From: an uncultured Lachnospiraceae bacterium
GTDB taxonomy: Bacteria > Bacillota > Clostridia > Lachnospirales > Lachnospiraceae
DNA: 16,328 nucleotides
Reading direction: 5' to 3'
Assembly: GCA_910583615.1 (NCBI GenBank)
Contig: CAJTXP010000067.1
Coordinates: 1-16,328, forward strand
A program made the position numbers and the translations under genes. Numbering within the stretch: position 1 is the stretch's first letter; every line of letters starts with the position of its first letter. This document shows positions 1 through 7,182 of the stretch, piece by piece. The notes below the pieces were generated by a model. It was not told the origin of the DNA. It was given only the letters and a program-made list of their open reading frames with translations, and ran no database searches.

Positions 1-1
1 T

Positions 2-34
2 GATGTTCTCTTTCCGCCGCCTACTATATTTCAC
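2..34 (-). CDS. possible start of a leftward gene running off the window edge
   Basis: Reading leftward from a GTG at 34-32, an open frame of 11 codons (beginning M-K-Y-S-R-R-R-K) continues to the window edge. The GTG overlaps the TGA stop of the open stretch just upstream (GTGA overlap), an arrangement typical of translationally coupled genes. There is no clear independent ribosome site, so translation would depend on the upstream frame. Too little is present to name a family. The call rests only on the overlap and on the promoter at 163-191 and is weak. Confidence 0.2.
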   Translation of the reverse strand, partial: MKYSRRRKENI

Positions 35-168
35 TTACTTTGCGTAAGATCCGTGACAAGGTAAGCGACTATAGCTGTAACCATATGATCGGGCCAGCCG
101 TCTATCGGCAGTTCCTGGAGGGTGTCTGTTACCAGCAGATGCCCTTCTTTTTGTGTATTGTTATTGTA
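31..168 (-). other. open stretch with coding character, no recognisable start
   Basis: On the minus strand the frame ending at the TGA at 33-31 is open for about 45 codons. It reads as protein-like sequence, with hydrophobic and acidic residues well mixed (for example L-V-T-D-T-L-Q-E-L-P-I-D-G-W). No ATG, GTG or TTG lies in frame at a useful place; the only internal ATG would give 17 residues. It sits directly downstream of a good promoter (163-191). It may be a small gene with a non-standard start, a remnant, or part of an untranslated leader. I do not recognise the family. Confidence 0.2.
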
Positions 169-191
169 TCATATGCAAATCTGATTTTCAA
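163..191 (-). promoter_or_regulatory. sigma-A-like promoter pointing left
   Basis: On the minus strand TTGAAA (191-186) and TACAAT (168-163) are separated by exactly 17 bases, close to the sigma-A consensus. Transcription would start near 156 and run off the left edge through the open stretch at 31-168. This is pattern recognition only. Confidence 0.5.
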
Positions 192-223
192 TAATTGTCA
201 TAAAATTTTCGGAAGTTTTTCAA

Positions 224-252
224 TGTGGACAAATGTCCATGTTTTGTCCACA
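224..252. promoter_or_regulatory. perfect 10-bp inverted repeat, possible operator
   Basis: TGTGGACAAA (224-233) and TTTGTCCACA (243-252) are perfect inverted repeats around a 9-base loop. Inside lies a second, overlapping palindrome, GGACA-AA-TGTCC (227-238), so three related half-sites are present. It sits about 35 bases upstream of the -35 of the leftward promoter at 163-191. An activator or repressor site for that promoter is possible, or a hairpin in a transcript. No T-run follows on either strand, so it is unlikely to be a terminator. Confidence 0.35.
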
Positions 253-582
253 CTGTATAAAATACCATAAATTGTAGGAGACTGTACAAAAATATGATCT
301 GTGAAAAAGTTCCTTATAAAACCATGTGTTGCTGACTTGAAAAAGTAAATTCCGTATGAAGAAGTAAATTCCACCACACTTTCAAATTTGTCTGTTTTCT
401 TCAAATTTTCAATCTGGAAATGCGGTCGTATGGTATAATGATATCGTATTTTCCTCTGGAATCTGAAAATCAGAGCATGACAAACGGACCTCTGAATCCG
501 ATATGTGTACGACTGAATTCCACAGGTCATGACGGAATGATTTTAAATCTGATCAGACAGCGACAGTGAAAAATACGGCAGG

Positions 583-1887
583 TTACTTAAGCAGCTTTTG
601 CGTGAGTGTTACCTCATCCGGGGCAACATATTTAAGCTGCAGGGCCCGGAGAATATCCGGGCCAAATTTTTGAAGTGAAAGATCATACGGAGTTGCACCT
701 CCCAGTTTTTCCCGTGCGTACCCATTGATATGATCCACACATTTCCGGACATCCCACTGGGTCAGATGGGTAAAGACGGTTCCTTTGGGAAGAATCATCC
801 GCAGAAGAGTATGTACTTCTTCAATCCCGCCCTTCTGACTGCTGCGCATGGGATCGCAGTAGTAAAGACTCGTACGCTCGATCCCGTTGATTCCGGTTTC
901 CAGCGCATTGGGGTCCCCAAATTCCGATCCCCGGTCTGTCAGACATATGCCAGAAACAGTCAGAAAATCATAAGTTCCCAATGAGAGCTCCATCCGGTCA
1001 AAAGCAGCTCTTACCGCGCCCTTTGTCCGCCGGTTCAGGATACGGGCAGTCAGCAGTTCTGTTTCAGGCAGATAGAAAGTCAGAATACATTTTTCAGAAC
1101 CTCTGGCGGACAATACCGTATCCATTTCACAGAAATGGGAGGGAGAAAGAGCCTGAAAGTCGGCATGAGTCCTGCCGATAAAAGCTTCCCTGTCAATTCC
1201 TTTTTCTCTGCGGCATTTACGGGGTTTAAACTTTACTTTGCGTTTCAGGTCAATGTCGCGAACCAGCAGGACACCCTGATTGATGTAGTTATAAAGTCCT
1301 TTCACGCTGATATTCAGTTCCGGGTGATTAGCTGTAATGACATATGGGGACTGCCCCTGGGTAATCAGTGGAGCCACAATCGCGTTCATCTGCAGAGCCT
1401 CATGGCGGGAGAGATTGACTCCCTGCCTGGAAGAAGAGCGAAGCTCTTCATACTTACGGTGCGCAAAGTGGGCATTGTAAATATATTTATGGGGAACGGT
1501 ACAGCGGCTGCGGGGTTTCTCACAGCCGTTGCAGACGTAGGGAGCCCTGTCGAGACGCCTGCACTGCTCTTTGACGAAAGAATGACACACCTGATTGCAT
1601 TTGATGCAGGAAGCGCATTTCGTGTCGCAGAGGATGATCTTACCGCAGACATTGGACTTACGACAGCGAAAGCGTCTGGTACAGAAATTATGAGGGTTGT
1701 TGAAGATCCGTTTGGGGTGCACATCATCCATCCTGTGGAGCCTGATCTCTTTGGAGATCGTAGTGGGATCTTTACAGAGGAATCTGGCGATGTCCTTAAA
1801 GGAACATCCCTGCTCCAGAGAATCCTCGATATACTGTCTGTCAGTGAGGGTAAGGTGTTTCTGATTACCTGGAATGATACTGGACAT
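583..1887 (-). CDS. IS30-family transposase
   Basis: A 434-residue protein, intact. It catalyses cut-and-paste or circle-mediated transposition of the surrounding element. The N-terminal helix-turn-helix (about residues 10-50) would bind the element ends. A long cysteine-rich stretch (about 75-130, many C-x2-C pairs) probably binds zinc and is known from IS30 members of Clostridia. The C-terminal catalytic core shows the DDE triad: D in the E-M-D-T-V motif, D in L-T-D-R-G-S-E-F, and E in K-G-G-I-E-E-V-H. The start is the ATG at 1887-1885, with AGGAGG seven bases upstream. No frameshift or internal stop is visible, so the gene may still be active. Confidence 0.92.
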   Translation of the reverse strand: MSSIIPGNQKHLTLTDRQYIEDSLEQGCSFKDIARFLCKDPTTISKEIRLHRMDDVHPKRIFNNPHNFCTRRFRCRKSNVCGKIILCDTKCASCIKCNQVCHSFVKEQCRRLDRAPYVCNGCEKPRSRCTVPHKYIYNAHFAHRKYEELRSSSRQGVNLSRHEALQMNAIVAPLITQGQSPYVITANHPELNISVKGLYNYINQGVLLVRDIDLKRKVKFKPRKCRREKGIDREAFIGRTHADFQALSPSHFCEMDTVLSARGSEKCILTFYLPETELLTARILNRRTKGAVRAAFDRMELSLGTYDFLTVSGICLTDRGSEFGDPNALETGINGIERTSLYYCDPMRSSQKGGIEEVHTLLRMILPKGTVFTHLTQWDVRKCVDHINGYAREKLGGATPYDLSLQKFGPDILRALQLKYVAPDEVTLTQKLLK

Positions 1888-1970
1888 AATGATACCTCCT
1901 GTTTCTGCTGTCTGATCATTAACAGAAGGATATCATATTTGTGAAAGAATAAATTCTGCTTGTGTAAGAC

Positions 1971-2004
1971 TAAATTCCACACTGCTTACGCAGAGTGGAA
2001 TTTA
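1971..2004. repeat. hairpin at the right end of the IS
   Basis: taaattccac (1971-1980) and gtggaattta (1995-2004) form a perfect 10-bp stem. The loop contains a further imperfect pairing (ctgc/gcag). One arm equals the motif at the left end (365-374). It lies upstream of the transposase start and may be the transposase binding site or a join of two ends. The remaining intergenic stretch to 2226 (about 220 bases) shows no gene. Within it I see only a partial direct repeat of the left flank (2020-2052). Confidence 0.5.
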
Positions 2005-2226
2005 AAATTTCATTTTTCGAAAACCATGTGTTTTTCTGACTGATATTGAAAAATTCTGTCTATTGCGGTAGAATTGCCCATGAACACGGGAAAAATAAAA
2101 GGTGTTCTTCCATAAAGGTATATGTCGGGGATTGAAAGATGCATGTGTTCGTGAAACAATTTCTATGTTGGCGGTTTTCTGGTATGCCGGGCAGTATTAA
2201 CGAGGGTGCAGGGAAGGGTGCGGAGA

Positions 2227-2607
2227 ATGGATCAGGATGTGTTATATTTTTTTGACGGGAAGCCGGAGGCATTGCTTTTGTATGAAGCTTTTGAAGAAAG
2301 AGTTTTTTCAGAGGTGGACGGCGTGAAAGTCAAAGTGCAGAAAACGCAGATCGCTTTTTCCAACAGGCGCCAGTTTGCTTTTGTTTCTTTCCTGCCGGTG
2401 CGGAAAGCAAAGGAGCGGCCGGAAGTTTATATCATGGTGACTTTCGGGCTGGGATATCGTTTGAAGTCTCCGCGTATAGATGCGGCAGTGGAGCCGTACC
2501 CCGGACGTTTTACCCACCATGTCATGGTCTCCGGAACAGAGGAGATTGATGATGAATTGATGAAATGGGTGAAGGAGGCGGCCGCCTTTTCGGCCTCCAA
2601 ACGCTGA
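2227..2607 (+). CDS. DUF5655-like protein
   Basis: A 126-residue cytoplasmic protein from the ATG at 2227; a frame extension to 2206 exists, but the purine-rich AGGGAAGG lies upstream of the inner ATG. The opening F-D-G-K-P-E-A-L-L-L-Y-E-A-F-E-E-R-V and the later H-H-V-M-V and E-I-D-D-E-L-M-K-W-V-K-E-A match what I recall of the DUF5655 domain. That domain is found alone or fused to DUF4287 and other small domains in many Firmicutes, and its function is not established. The DUF2200 remnant begins one base after its start-stop junction (stop at 2605-2607, ATG at 2608), so the two were probably cotranscribed. Confidence 0.65.
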   Translation: MDQDVLYFFDGKPEALLLYEAFEERVFSEVDGVKVKVQKTQIAFSNRRQFAFVSFLPVRKAKERPEVYIMVTFGLGYRLKSPRIDAAVEPYPGRFTHHVMVSGTEEIDDELMKWVKEAAAFSASKR

Positions 2608-2742
2608 ATGAAGCCGATAATTTATAAGGCAGAGAGAAAAGGGTGGACAAGGCAGGAGATTGACGAGGTGATCCTCGGTCTGGATAAGCTGGTTGATGAG
2701 CTTGCCAGGGGGAAAGCCATGGATAAGATACTGCGTAAATAA
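2608..2742 (+). pseudogene. internally deleted DUF2200 remnant
   Basis: A 44-codon frame beginning one base after the upstream stop. Its first half (Y-K-A-E-R-K-G-W-T-R-Q-E-I-D-E-V-I) matches the segment near the N-terminus of DUF2200 proteins (Y-x-x-K-A-E-K-K-G-R-T-x-x-E-V-D-E-I-I). Its second half (L-D-K-L-V-D-E-L-A-R-G-K-A-M-D-K-I-L-R-K) matches the extreme C-terminus. Normal members are about 115 residues. The roughly 55 residues between (the T-G-Y … N-P … G-V-V-C-G-V-R region) and the first residues are absent. The join is in frame, so a short protein could still be made. The family match is from memory. Confidence 0.6.
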
Positions 2743-2792
2743 AGAGGCGGCGATAAGTGCGTTAAGCAGCATGGAAACGAGGTGATCATAAT

Positions 2793-3446
2793 ATGTCGAG
2801 AATAGTAACGGTTGAATGTAAATGTGCAGTTTGCGGTGCGGCGAATGAGTACAGGGTGCTTGCCAGCACCAACACTTTCGGCGGAGGACCGGATCTGGAT
2901 TTACGGCCGGCGGAAATGAAGCGAAGCACTATGCATGTATGGATACAGGAATGCCCTGAATGTGGTTACATCTCTGAAAAAGTTTCTGATCGGAGTAATG
3001 TGACGAAAGAGTGGCTTAATTCTGACAGGTATCTTATGTGTGACGGAATATCCTTTGTGTCTGACTTGGCAAAACAGTTTTTCAGGTATTATCTGATAAA
3101 TCTGGAAGATGAGAATCCGAAAGATGCGTTCTTTGCGGTTCTTCATGCTGCATGGGCCTGTGATGACAAGAATGATGTTGTAAATGCAAAGCATTGCAGG
3201 GAACTGGCAATTCCCCTTGCAACGATCTTGATTGAAGACGGACGCGGGAACAAAGATAACCTTCAGCTGATGAGAGCAGATTTAATGCGCAGAGCAGGTT
3301 GGTTTGATGAAATGGTAAAAACATACACATCCGTTCGATTTGATGAAGGCCTTTTGAATCAGATACTGGATTTTGAGATCGAAAAAGCAAAGAGCAGAGA
3401 TGTTTCCTGCTATCGAGTTGAAGATGTAACAGGAAATATACGATGA
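2793..3446 (+). CDS. zinc-ribbon protein with TPR-like C-terminus (DUF2225-like)
   Basis: A 217-residue cytoplasmic protein with a strong ribosome site (GAGGTGAT) before the ATG at 2793. Cysteines at about 9, 11 and 14 and a C-P-E-C pair at 54-57 should bind one zinc. The spacing between the pairs contains F-G-G-G-P-D-L-D-L-R-P, as in DUF2225-type proteins. The C-terminal two thirds is helical, with repeat-like segments (A-F-F-A-V-L-H-A-A-W-A-C-D-D; L-Q-L-M-R-A-D-L-M-R-R-A-G-W-F-D-E-M) resembling tetratricopeptide helices, which suggests protein binding. The function is unknown. It is 50 bases from the DUF2200 remnant and may share its transcript. Confidence 0.6.
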   Translation: MSRIVTVECKCAVCGAANEYRVLASTNTFGGGPDLDLRPAEMKRSTMHVWIQECPECGYISEKVSDRSNVTKEWLNSDRYLMCDGISFVSDLAKQFFRYYLINLEDENPKDAFFAVLHAAWACDDKNDVVNAKHCRELAIPLATILIEDGRGNKDNLQLMRADLMRRAGWFDEMVKTYTSVRFDEGLLNQILDFEIEKAKSRDVSCYRVEDVTGNIR

Positions 3447-3596
3447 GTAAAGGCATATCGGCTCATGTCCTGGCACACCAAAGCCGCAGGAACGGCACCC
3501 TTCCCTGCGGGAAACACCAATCATGGGGAGCGTCAGAGTCACCCGGAGGAAACCGGCACTATATACAACACATGTTTCGATAAATATTCTGGCATT

Positions 3597-3625
3597 GGCG
3601 GTTCAGCGTCGTTTACTGAACCGCC
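3597..3625. terminator. hairpin between convergent genes
   Basis: GGCGGTTCAG (3597-3606) and CTGAACCGCC (3616-3625) form a perfect 10-bp GC-rich stem with a 9-base loop. It lies between the ends of the rightward zinc-ribbon gene and the leftward blaR1, where a two-way transcription stop is expected. No T-run follows on either strand, so it may act as an inefficient terminator or as 3'-end protection. The rest of 3447-3661 holds no convincing gene. Confidence 0.45.
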
Positions 3626-3661
3626 CCATTGGAAAAGCTGGAATGTACGGCAATAAGAGCA

Positions 3662-5458
3662 TCAGTTCCATAGTCTCAATTGAGCCAGGACAGCTTTTGT
3701 AATTTCTGCCGCCCTGCTTCCTGTGGCATCAGAATCATTTTGGATGTTTGTGGCAAAAAGGTATGTGTTGTCACCTGTTTCGATACAGCCTGTAAACCAG
3801 CCGTTCACATCCTCTCCGTCTACACGTCCGGTGCCGGTTTTTCCGTAAAATGCCGTGTTTTCCGATGAAAAGAGACAAATGGAATTTTTTACGGCATTTA
3901 CATTTTCCCATGCGAAGCCAAAACTGTTGTGATGGAAAGCCGTTAAAAGTTCCACCTGTTCTACCGGGGAAATTTTCAATGTTGACTGCATCCAGTAGGA
4001 AGAAAGGGCTGAATCCGTATTCTCATTTCCGTAACTGATTTTTCGGATATAATTCTGAATGGCAGATGAACCGATTTGCTTATCTATTTCCTCGAAATAC
4101 CAGTTGACAGAGGCCTGCATTGCTGAAAACAAATCCTGCCCCCTGTTCCAGGCTTCAAACGGGTAATCTGTCCCGTCCCATGCCATAAAAGAATCCTCTG
4201 GCGCAATCACGCCTTCTTCCAGCCCGAACAATGCAATATATATTTTATAAGTAGAATTTGGGGACGTTCTTACAGTGGCCTGTTCCATATTATAAATTTT
4301 CCATTGATCGTCTTTTAAATCGTACAGTACAAAGCTGCCTTCATATTCATTGAAACAGGCAGACAGGTCAATCGTGGAAATCTTGTCGGAAGATATATTC
4401 CACTGATACTGGTTTTGCTCTGCGGCACAGGTGGAAAGCATTGGGGCAAGTCCCAGAAGAATAACGCCAATAACGGCAAATGCAGCAAGCCCTGTCAGTT
4501 TTCTGAAAACAGAGGGCTTTGTATAAGAGGAAATATTAGCGATTCTCCGATGCATCTGTTTCATGCTTCCGCTGATCCCGGCAGCAAAGGGGAAGGGCGC
4601 AAGTGAAACTTTTTCTGCAAAGTTGATGAGAGTATTTCCGTAATCTTCATACTCTCTTTCATTAAGAAGTTTCAGGACGGATGTATCGCAGGCAATTTCC
4701 CGCTCAATTCGCATTTCTCTTAATGCATGTCTCACCAGAGGATTGCACCAGTAGAGTATGCCAAAAAGGTTCATAAGACAGCCGGCCAGTGCGTCTTTAT
4801 GTCTGTAATGCTGCAATTCGTGTAACAGAATATACCGCATGTCCGCAGCATTAAAATCTGATATAAGGTGGATGGGAAGATAAATACATGGTTTGAATAA
4901 TCCCACAATGACGGGAGATTTCAGAAAGGCAGTGCTGTAAACAGGAATATGCCTTTTTATGTTCATCTCCTTTAAGCAGTCGAGGTATAAGATACGGGCG
5001 GTCCTGTTCTGCAGTGGAAGCGCGGATTTTTTCACGGCGTTCAGGCGCGATATTGATTTTATCACGAATAAAGCCATGGCCAGTACGCCGGTCAGCCATA
5101 TTCCGCATAATAGAAGTCCGAGAATGGATGGCGTTTCATTGTTGACAGACAGCGCAAAGTCATTCAGCTGTTTTACAGCGCCGGAAATATTTGGATCAGG
5201 AGTACCCTCTGTAATCACTCTTCTGCTTAAGAGCACTGCGCTTTTCCATATTCCAGGCCATGCGGGAGCCGGCATGAATCCAAACGGACGAAAAGGGAAA
5301 AAAGGAACTGCAAAGAGTCCAAGCAGCAGATACCATAAATTAAACTGCATTCGACTGGTTAAACAAATTCTCAATATCCGTTTTACTGTAAGAAAAAAGC
5401 CTGTGATTATACAAATAAAAATATTACACAGGAAAAAGCGTATTCCAAAATCTGCCAT
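3662..5458 (-). CDS. blaR1: BlaR1-type beta-lactam sensor/signal transducer
   Basis: A 598-residue membrane protein that senses beta-lactams outside the cell and activates a cytoplasmic zinc protease that inactivates BlaI. Membrane helices lie near residues 5-24, 40-58, 110-133 and 321-340. The M56 metalloprotease motif H-E-L-Q-H is at 213-217, with a downstream E-R-E-I-A-C-D (252-258). The outer penicillin-binding sensor carries S-T-Y-K (402-405, acylated serine and lysine), the V-N-W-Y-F-E-E-I-D segment (451-459) and K-T-G-T-G (540-544). The length fits known BlaR1 proteins (about 585-600). I chose the ATG at 5458, with AGGAG eight bases upstream; longer readings run into blaI. It starts one base after the blaI stop, so it is translationally linked to blaI. 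All key motifs are present. Confidence 0.93.
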   Translation of the reverse strand: MADFGIRFFLCNIFICIITGFFLTVKRILRICLTSRMQFNLWYLLLGLFAVPFFPFRPFGFMPAPAWPGIWKSAVLLSRRVITEGTPDPNISGAVKQLNDFALSVNNETPSILGLLLCGIWLTGVLAMALFVIKSISRLNAVKKSALPLQNRTARILYLDCLKEMNIKRHIPVYSTAFLKSPVIVGLFKPCIYLPIHLISDFNAADMRYILLHELQHYRHKDALAGCLMNLFGILYWCNPLVRHALREMRIEREIACDTSVLKLLNEREYEDYGNTLINFAEKVSLAPFPFAAGISGSMKQMHRRIANISSYTKPSVFRKLTGLAAFAVIGVILLGLAPMLSTCAAEQNQYQWNISSDKISTIDLSACFNEYEGSFVLYDLKDDQWKIYNMEQATVRTSPNSTYKIYIALFGLEEGVIAPEDSFMAWDGTDYPFEAWNRGQDLFSAMQASVNWYFEEIDKQIGSSAIQNYIRKISYGNENTDSALSSYWMQSTLKISPVEQVELLTAFHHNSFGFAWENVNAVKNSICLFSSENTAFYGKTGTGRVDGEDVNGWFTGCIETGDNTYLFATNIQNDSDATGSRAAEITKAVLAQLRLWN

Positions 5459-5459
5459 G

Positions 5460-5846
5460 TTAATTTCTCCTGCTTTTTGAACCCTTCGAAAGAAGGGAAC
5501 GGAGCGTGTCGATTTCTGATTCTGAGAGTTTGTCCTCTTCGATATATGCAGAAAGCATTGCTGTAATATCCCCATCATAATACCGTTCAAGAAAGGTGTG
5601 ACTTTCCTGTCCAACGTATTCTTTTTCTTCTATCAATGGGGTGTAAACGAAAACCCTGCTCTGTTTTTCATAAGAAAGCACTCCTTTGGTTACAAGACGC
5701 TTGATCAGGGTCTGTATGGTTTTAGGACGCCATTTCGTGGTTTGCATTAATTTTTCAGTAATTTCATTTGTGCTGATCGGTGCATGTTTCCATACGATTT
5801 TCATCACTTCAAATTCTGCTTCTGAAATCTGCGGCAATGTTTTCAT
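5460..5846 (-). CDS. blaI: BlaI/MecI-family repressor
   Basis: A 128-residue winged-helix repressor that dimerises on TACA/TGTA-type dyads and is removed by cleavage after BlaR1 is activated. The N-terminal winged helix is clear: I-S-E-A-E-F-E-V-M-K-I-V-W (7-19) and W-R-P-K-T-I-Q-T-L-I-K-R-L (39-51). The C-terminal dimerisation helices include L-S-E-S-E-I-D-T-L. The staphylococcal cleavage site Asn101-Phe102 aligns here with about Ala100-Tyr101, so the cut site differs. It is first in the leftward blaI-blaR1 operon. A purine-rich AAGGAAGGG ribosome site lies seven to eight bases before the ATG. Autoregulation is likely from the dyad at 5868-5879. No beta-lactamase gene is nearby. Confidence 0.93.
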   Translation of the reverse strand: MKTLPQISEAEFEVMKIVWKHAPISTNEITEKLMQTTKWRPKTIQTLIKRLVTKGVLSYEKQSRVFVYTPLIEEKEYVGQESHTFLERYYDGDITAMLSAYIEEDKLSESEIDTLRSLLSKGSKSRRN

Positions 5847-5867
5847 CTGTAATCCCTTCCTTAAGTC

Positions 5868-5879
5868 TTACGATTGTAA
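5868..5879. promoter_or_regulatory. BlaI-type operator dyad
   Basis: TTACGATTGTAA is a palindrome with 4-bp TTAC/GTAA arms. It matches the known BlaI/MecI recognition pattern TACA-NN-TGTA at seven of eight defined positions (G replaces one A). It lies directly downstream of the blaI -10, over the expected transcription start, where a bound repressor would block its own operon. Only one clean copy was found in the intergenic region. Confidence 0.65.
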
Positions 5880-5884
5880 TATAT

Positions 5885-5913
5885 ATTATAGTTTGAAAAC
5901 CGGAAAACGTCAA
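5885..5913 (-). promoter_or_regulatory. sigma-A promoter of blaI-blaR1
   Basis: On the minus strand TTGACG (5913-5908) is followed by exactly 17 bases and then a perfect TATAAT (5890-5885). The start would fall near 5878, inside the candidate BlaI operator, and about 32 bases upstream of the blaI start codon. This strong promoter is consistent with repressor control. Confidence 0.8.
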
Positions 5914-5956
5914 TGATCAGATGCCTGCATTCTGCATTAGTAAAATATACAGATTC

Positions 5957-5974
5957 TCTTAGGCATTTCTTAGG
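5957..5974 (+). promoter_or_regulatory. response-regulator-type direct repeat before the van-like genes
   Basis: TCTTAGG occurs twice (5957-5963 and 5968-5974) separated by CATT, an 11-bp period. Two 7-bp direct repeats with 11-bp spacing are the usual layout of OmpR/PhoB-family binding boxes, the class that includes VanR. An A+T-rich stretch with a weak -10-like TATTAA (5990-5995) follows about 15 bases later, which suits an activator-dependent promoter. No sensor kinase or response regulator is in the window, so the partner is unknown. Confidence 0.45.
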
Positions 5975-6087
5975 AATTAAAAAATTGAATATTAAAACAC
6001 AGACTGTTTCTGTTCCGTAAAATAAATGCTGGACGTAAAGATGTTTTGCTTTAGGTTGAAAAAAGATGGATGACGGAGGATTTTACA

Positions 6088-7149
6088 GTGAATCATCAGA
6101 AAAAAATTGCAGTATTTTTTGGCGGCTGCTCTACAGAATACAAAGTTTCGCTGCAATCAGCATATGCAGTGATTCAGCGCATTGACACGCAGAAGTATTT
6201 GCCTGTCTTAATCGGCATTTCTCCCCGCTTCGGAAAATGGCACTGGTTTCATGGGGAACTGGAAAGGATAAAGGAAGATACCTGGCTGTCGGAGGAAAAC
6301 TGTACGCCAGTATTTCCATCCTTTGACAGAACAGTTCATGGATTGTGCTACCTGGATCATGCTCATTTATGCACAATTTCTTTGGATGCGGCATTGCCGG
6401 TTCTGCATGGAAAAAATGGGGAAGATGGAACCGTACAGGGAGTATTGGAATTGATGAACGTTCCTGTGATCGGATGCGGGTTATTATCTTCCGCCCTGTG
6501 TATGGATAAGGAACTGGCTCACCATATCGTGCAGATGAACGGTATAAAAACGGCGCGTTCATTTTCTGTTAAGAAAAATTATTCAGAAAAAACGGTCAGG
6601 AAAGAGGCCCTGGAGATTGGCTATCCGCTGTTTGTAAAACCTGTACGGTCCGGTTCGTCTTTGGGCATCTCAAAAGTGGTGCATGAGAATGAACTGATTC
6701 CGGCAGTTGAGGATGCGTTTTGTCATGATTCGACGGTTATCCTGGAAGAAATGGTTGACGGGTTTGAGGTAGGATGCGCAGTTCTGGGTAATGCAGATTC
6801 AGGTTTGATTATTGGCGAGGTGGATGAAATTGAACTGTCCGACGGCTTTTTTGATTTTACAGAGAAATATACTTTGAAAACATCCAGTATCCATGTACCG
6901 GCACGCATTTCTCTCCGGACAGCGGATGAAATTAAAAAGACCGCTTTTGAAATCTACAGAGCATTAAACTGCAGCTGTTTTGCAAGAATAGATATGTTTT
7001 TAACTTCTGCAGGGGAAATTTATTTTAATGAAGTAAATACCATCCCCGGATTTACAGAACACAGCCGTTATCCCAATATGTTGAGAGAGGCAGGCCTTTC
7101 ATTTGATGAAGTCGTAAATCGCCTGATTGAAACGGGGGTATCGAAGTGA
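6088..7149 (+). CDS. vanG: VanG-like D-alanine:D-serine ligase
   Basis: A 353-residue ATP-grasp ligase that joins D-Ala to a second D-amino acid for peptidoglycan precursors. I chose GTG at 6088, with GGAGG eight bases upstream; this gives M-N-H-Q-K-K-I-A-V-F-F-G-G, matching the VanG start. Motifs: F-G-G-C-S-T-E-Y (11-18), H-G-K-N-G-E-D-G (107-114), the ATP-binding K-P-V-R-S-G-S-S-L-G (184-193), E-V-G-C-A-V-L-G (227-234) and metal-binding N-E-V-N-T-I-P-G (314-321). The run D-E-I-E-L-S-D-G-F-F-D-F-T-E-K-Y-T-L-K (246-264) is almost the VanG D-Ala-D-Ser ligase sequence and unlike VanA/VanB. An ordinary Ddl with D-Ala-D-Ala activity cannot be excluded. The racemase 33 bases downstream supports a D-Ser role. 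Confidence 0.75.
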   Translation: MNHQKKIAVFFGGCSTEYKVSLQSAYAVIQRIDTQKYLPVLIGISPRFGKWHWFHGELERIKEDTWLSEENCTPVFPSFDRTVHGLCYLDHAHLCTISLDAALPVLHGKNGEDGTVQGVLELMNVPVIGCGLLSSALCMDKELAHHIVQMNGIKTARSFSVKKNYSEKTVRKEALEIGYPLFVKPVRSGSSLGISKVVHENELIPAVEDAFCHDSTVILEEMVDGFEVGCAVLGNADSGLIIGEVDEIELSDGFFDFTEKYTLKTSSIHVPARISLRTADEIKKTAFEIYRALNCSCFARIDMFLTSAGEIYFNEVNTIPGFTEHSRYPNMLREAGLSFDEVVNRLIETGVSK

Positions 7150-7182
7150 CGCAGACGTATTTTTTTGAAAGGCGAGGCGGAA

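Larger units (their letters stand above)
346..2004 (-). mobile_element. IS30-family insertion sequence (boundaries approximate)
   Basis: A single IS30-type transposase gene (583-1887, leftward) is flanked by short end-like motifs. The sequence taaattccac occurs at 365-374 and its reverse complement at 1995-2004, giving 10-bp inverted termini. A second taaattcc lies 19 bases further out at 346. On the right, another taaattccac at 1971-1980 pairs with 1995-2004 to make a hairpin. IS30 elements normally have inverted repeats of about 20-30 bp and 2-3 bp target duplications. I could not fix either with certainty: the terminal similarity falls off after 10 bp and no clean target duplication is visible. 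About 200 non-coding bases (375-582) lie between the left motif and the transposase stop. Confidence 0.6.

Noticed and set aside
224..252. Intrinsic terminator
   Set aside because: A perfect stem but no T-run on either strand; kept only as a possible operator.
198..530. A 110-codon leftward frame upstream of the IS
   Set aside because: It crosses the IS end motifs and a palindrome, and its composition is that of A+T-rich non-coding DNA.
1135..1944. A 269-codon rightward frame across the IS30 transposase
   Set aside because: It lies antisense to a clear, full-length transposase, has no ribosome site and no family resemblance; it is a shadow of that gene's codon bias.
3465..3656. A 63-codon rightward frame between the zinc-ribbon gene and blaR1, and an overlapping frame starting near 3522
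   Set aside because: No ribosome site, no recognised family, and both read through the hairpin at 3597-3625; treated as intergenic.
5847..6087. A second BlaI operator on the van side
   Set aside because: Only half-sites (such as TACAGAT near 5948) were found; no second clean TACA/TGTA dyad is visible, so direct BlaI control of the van genes is not claimed.
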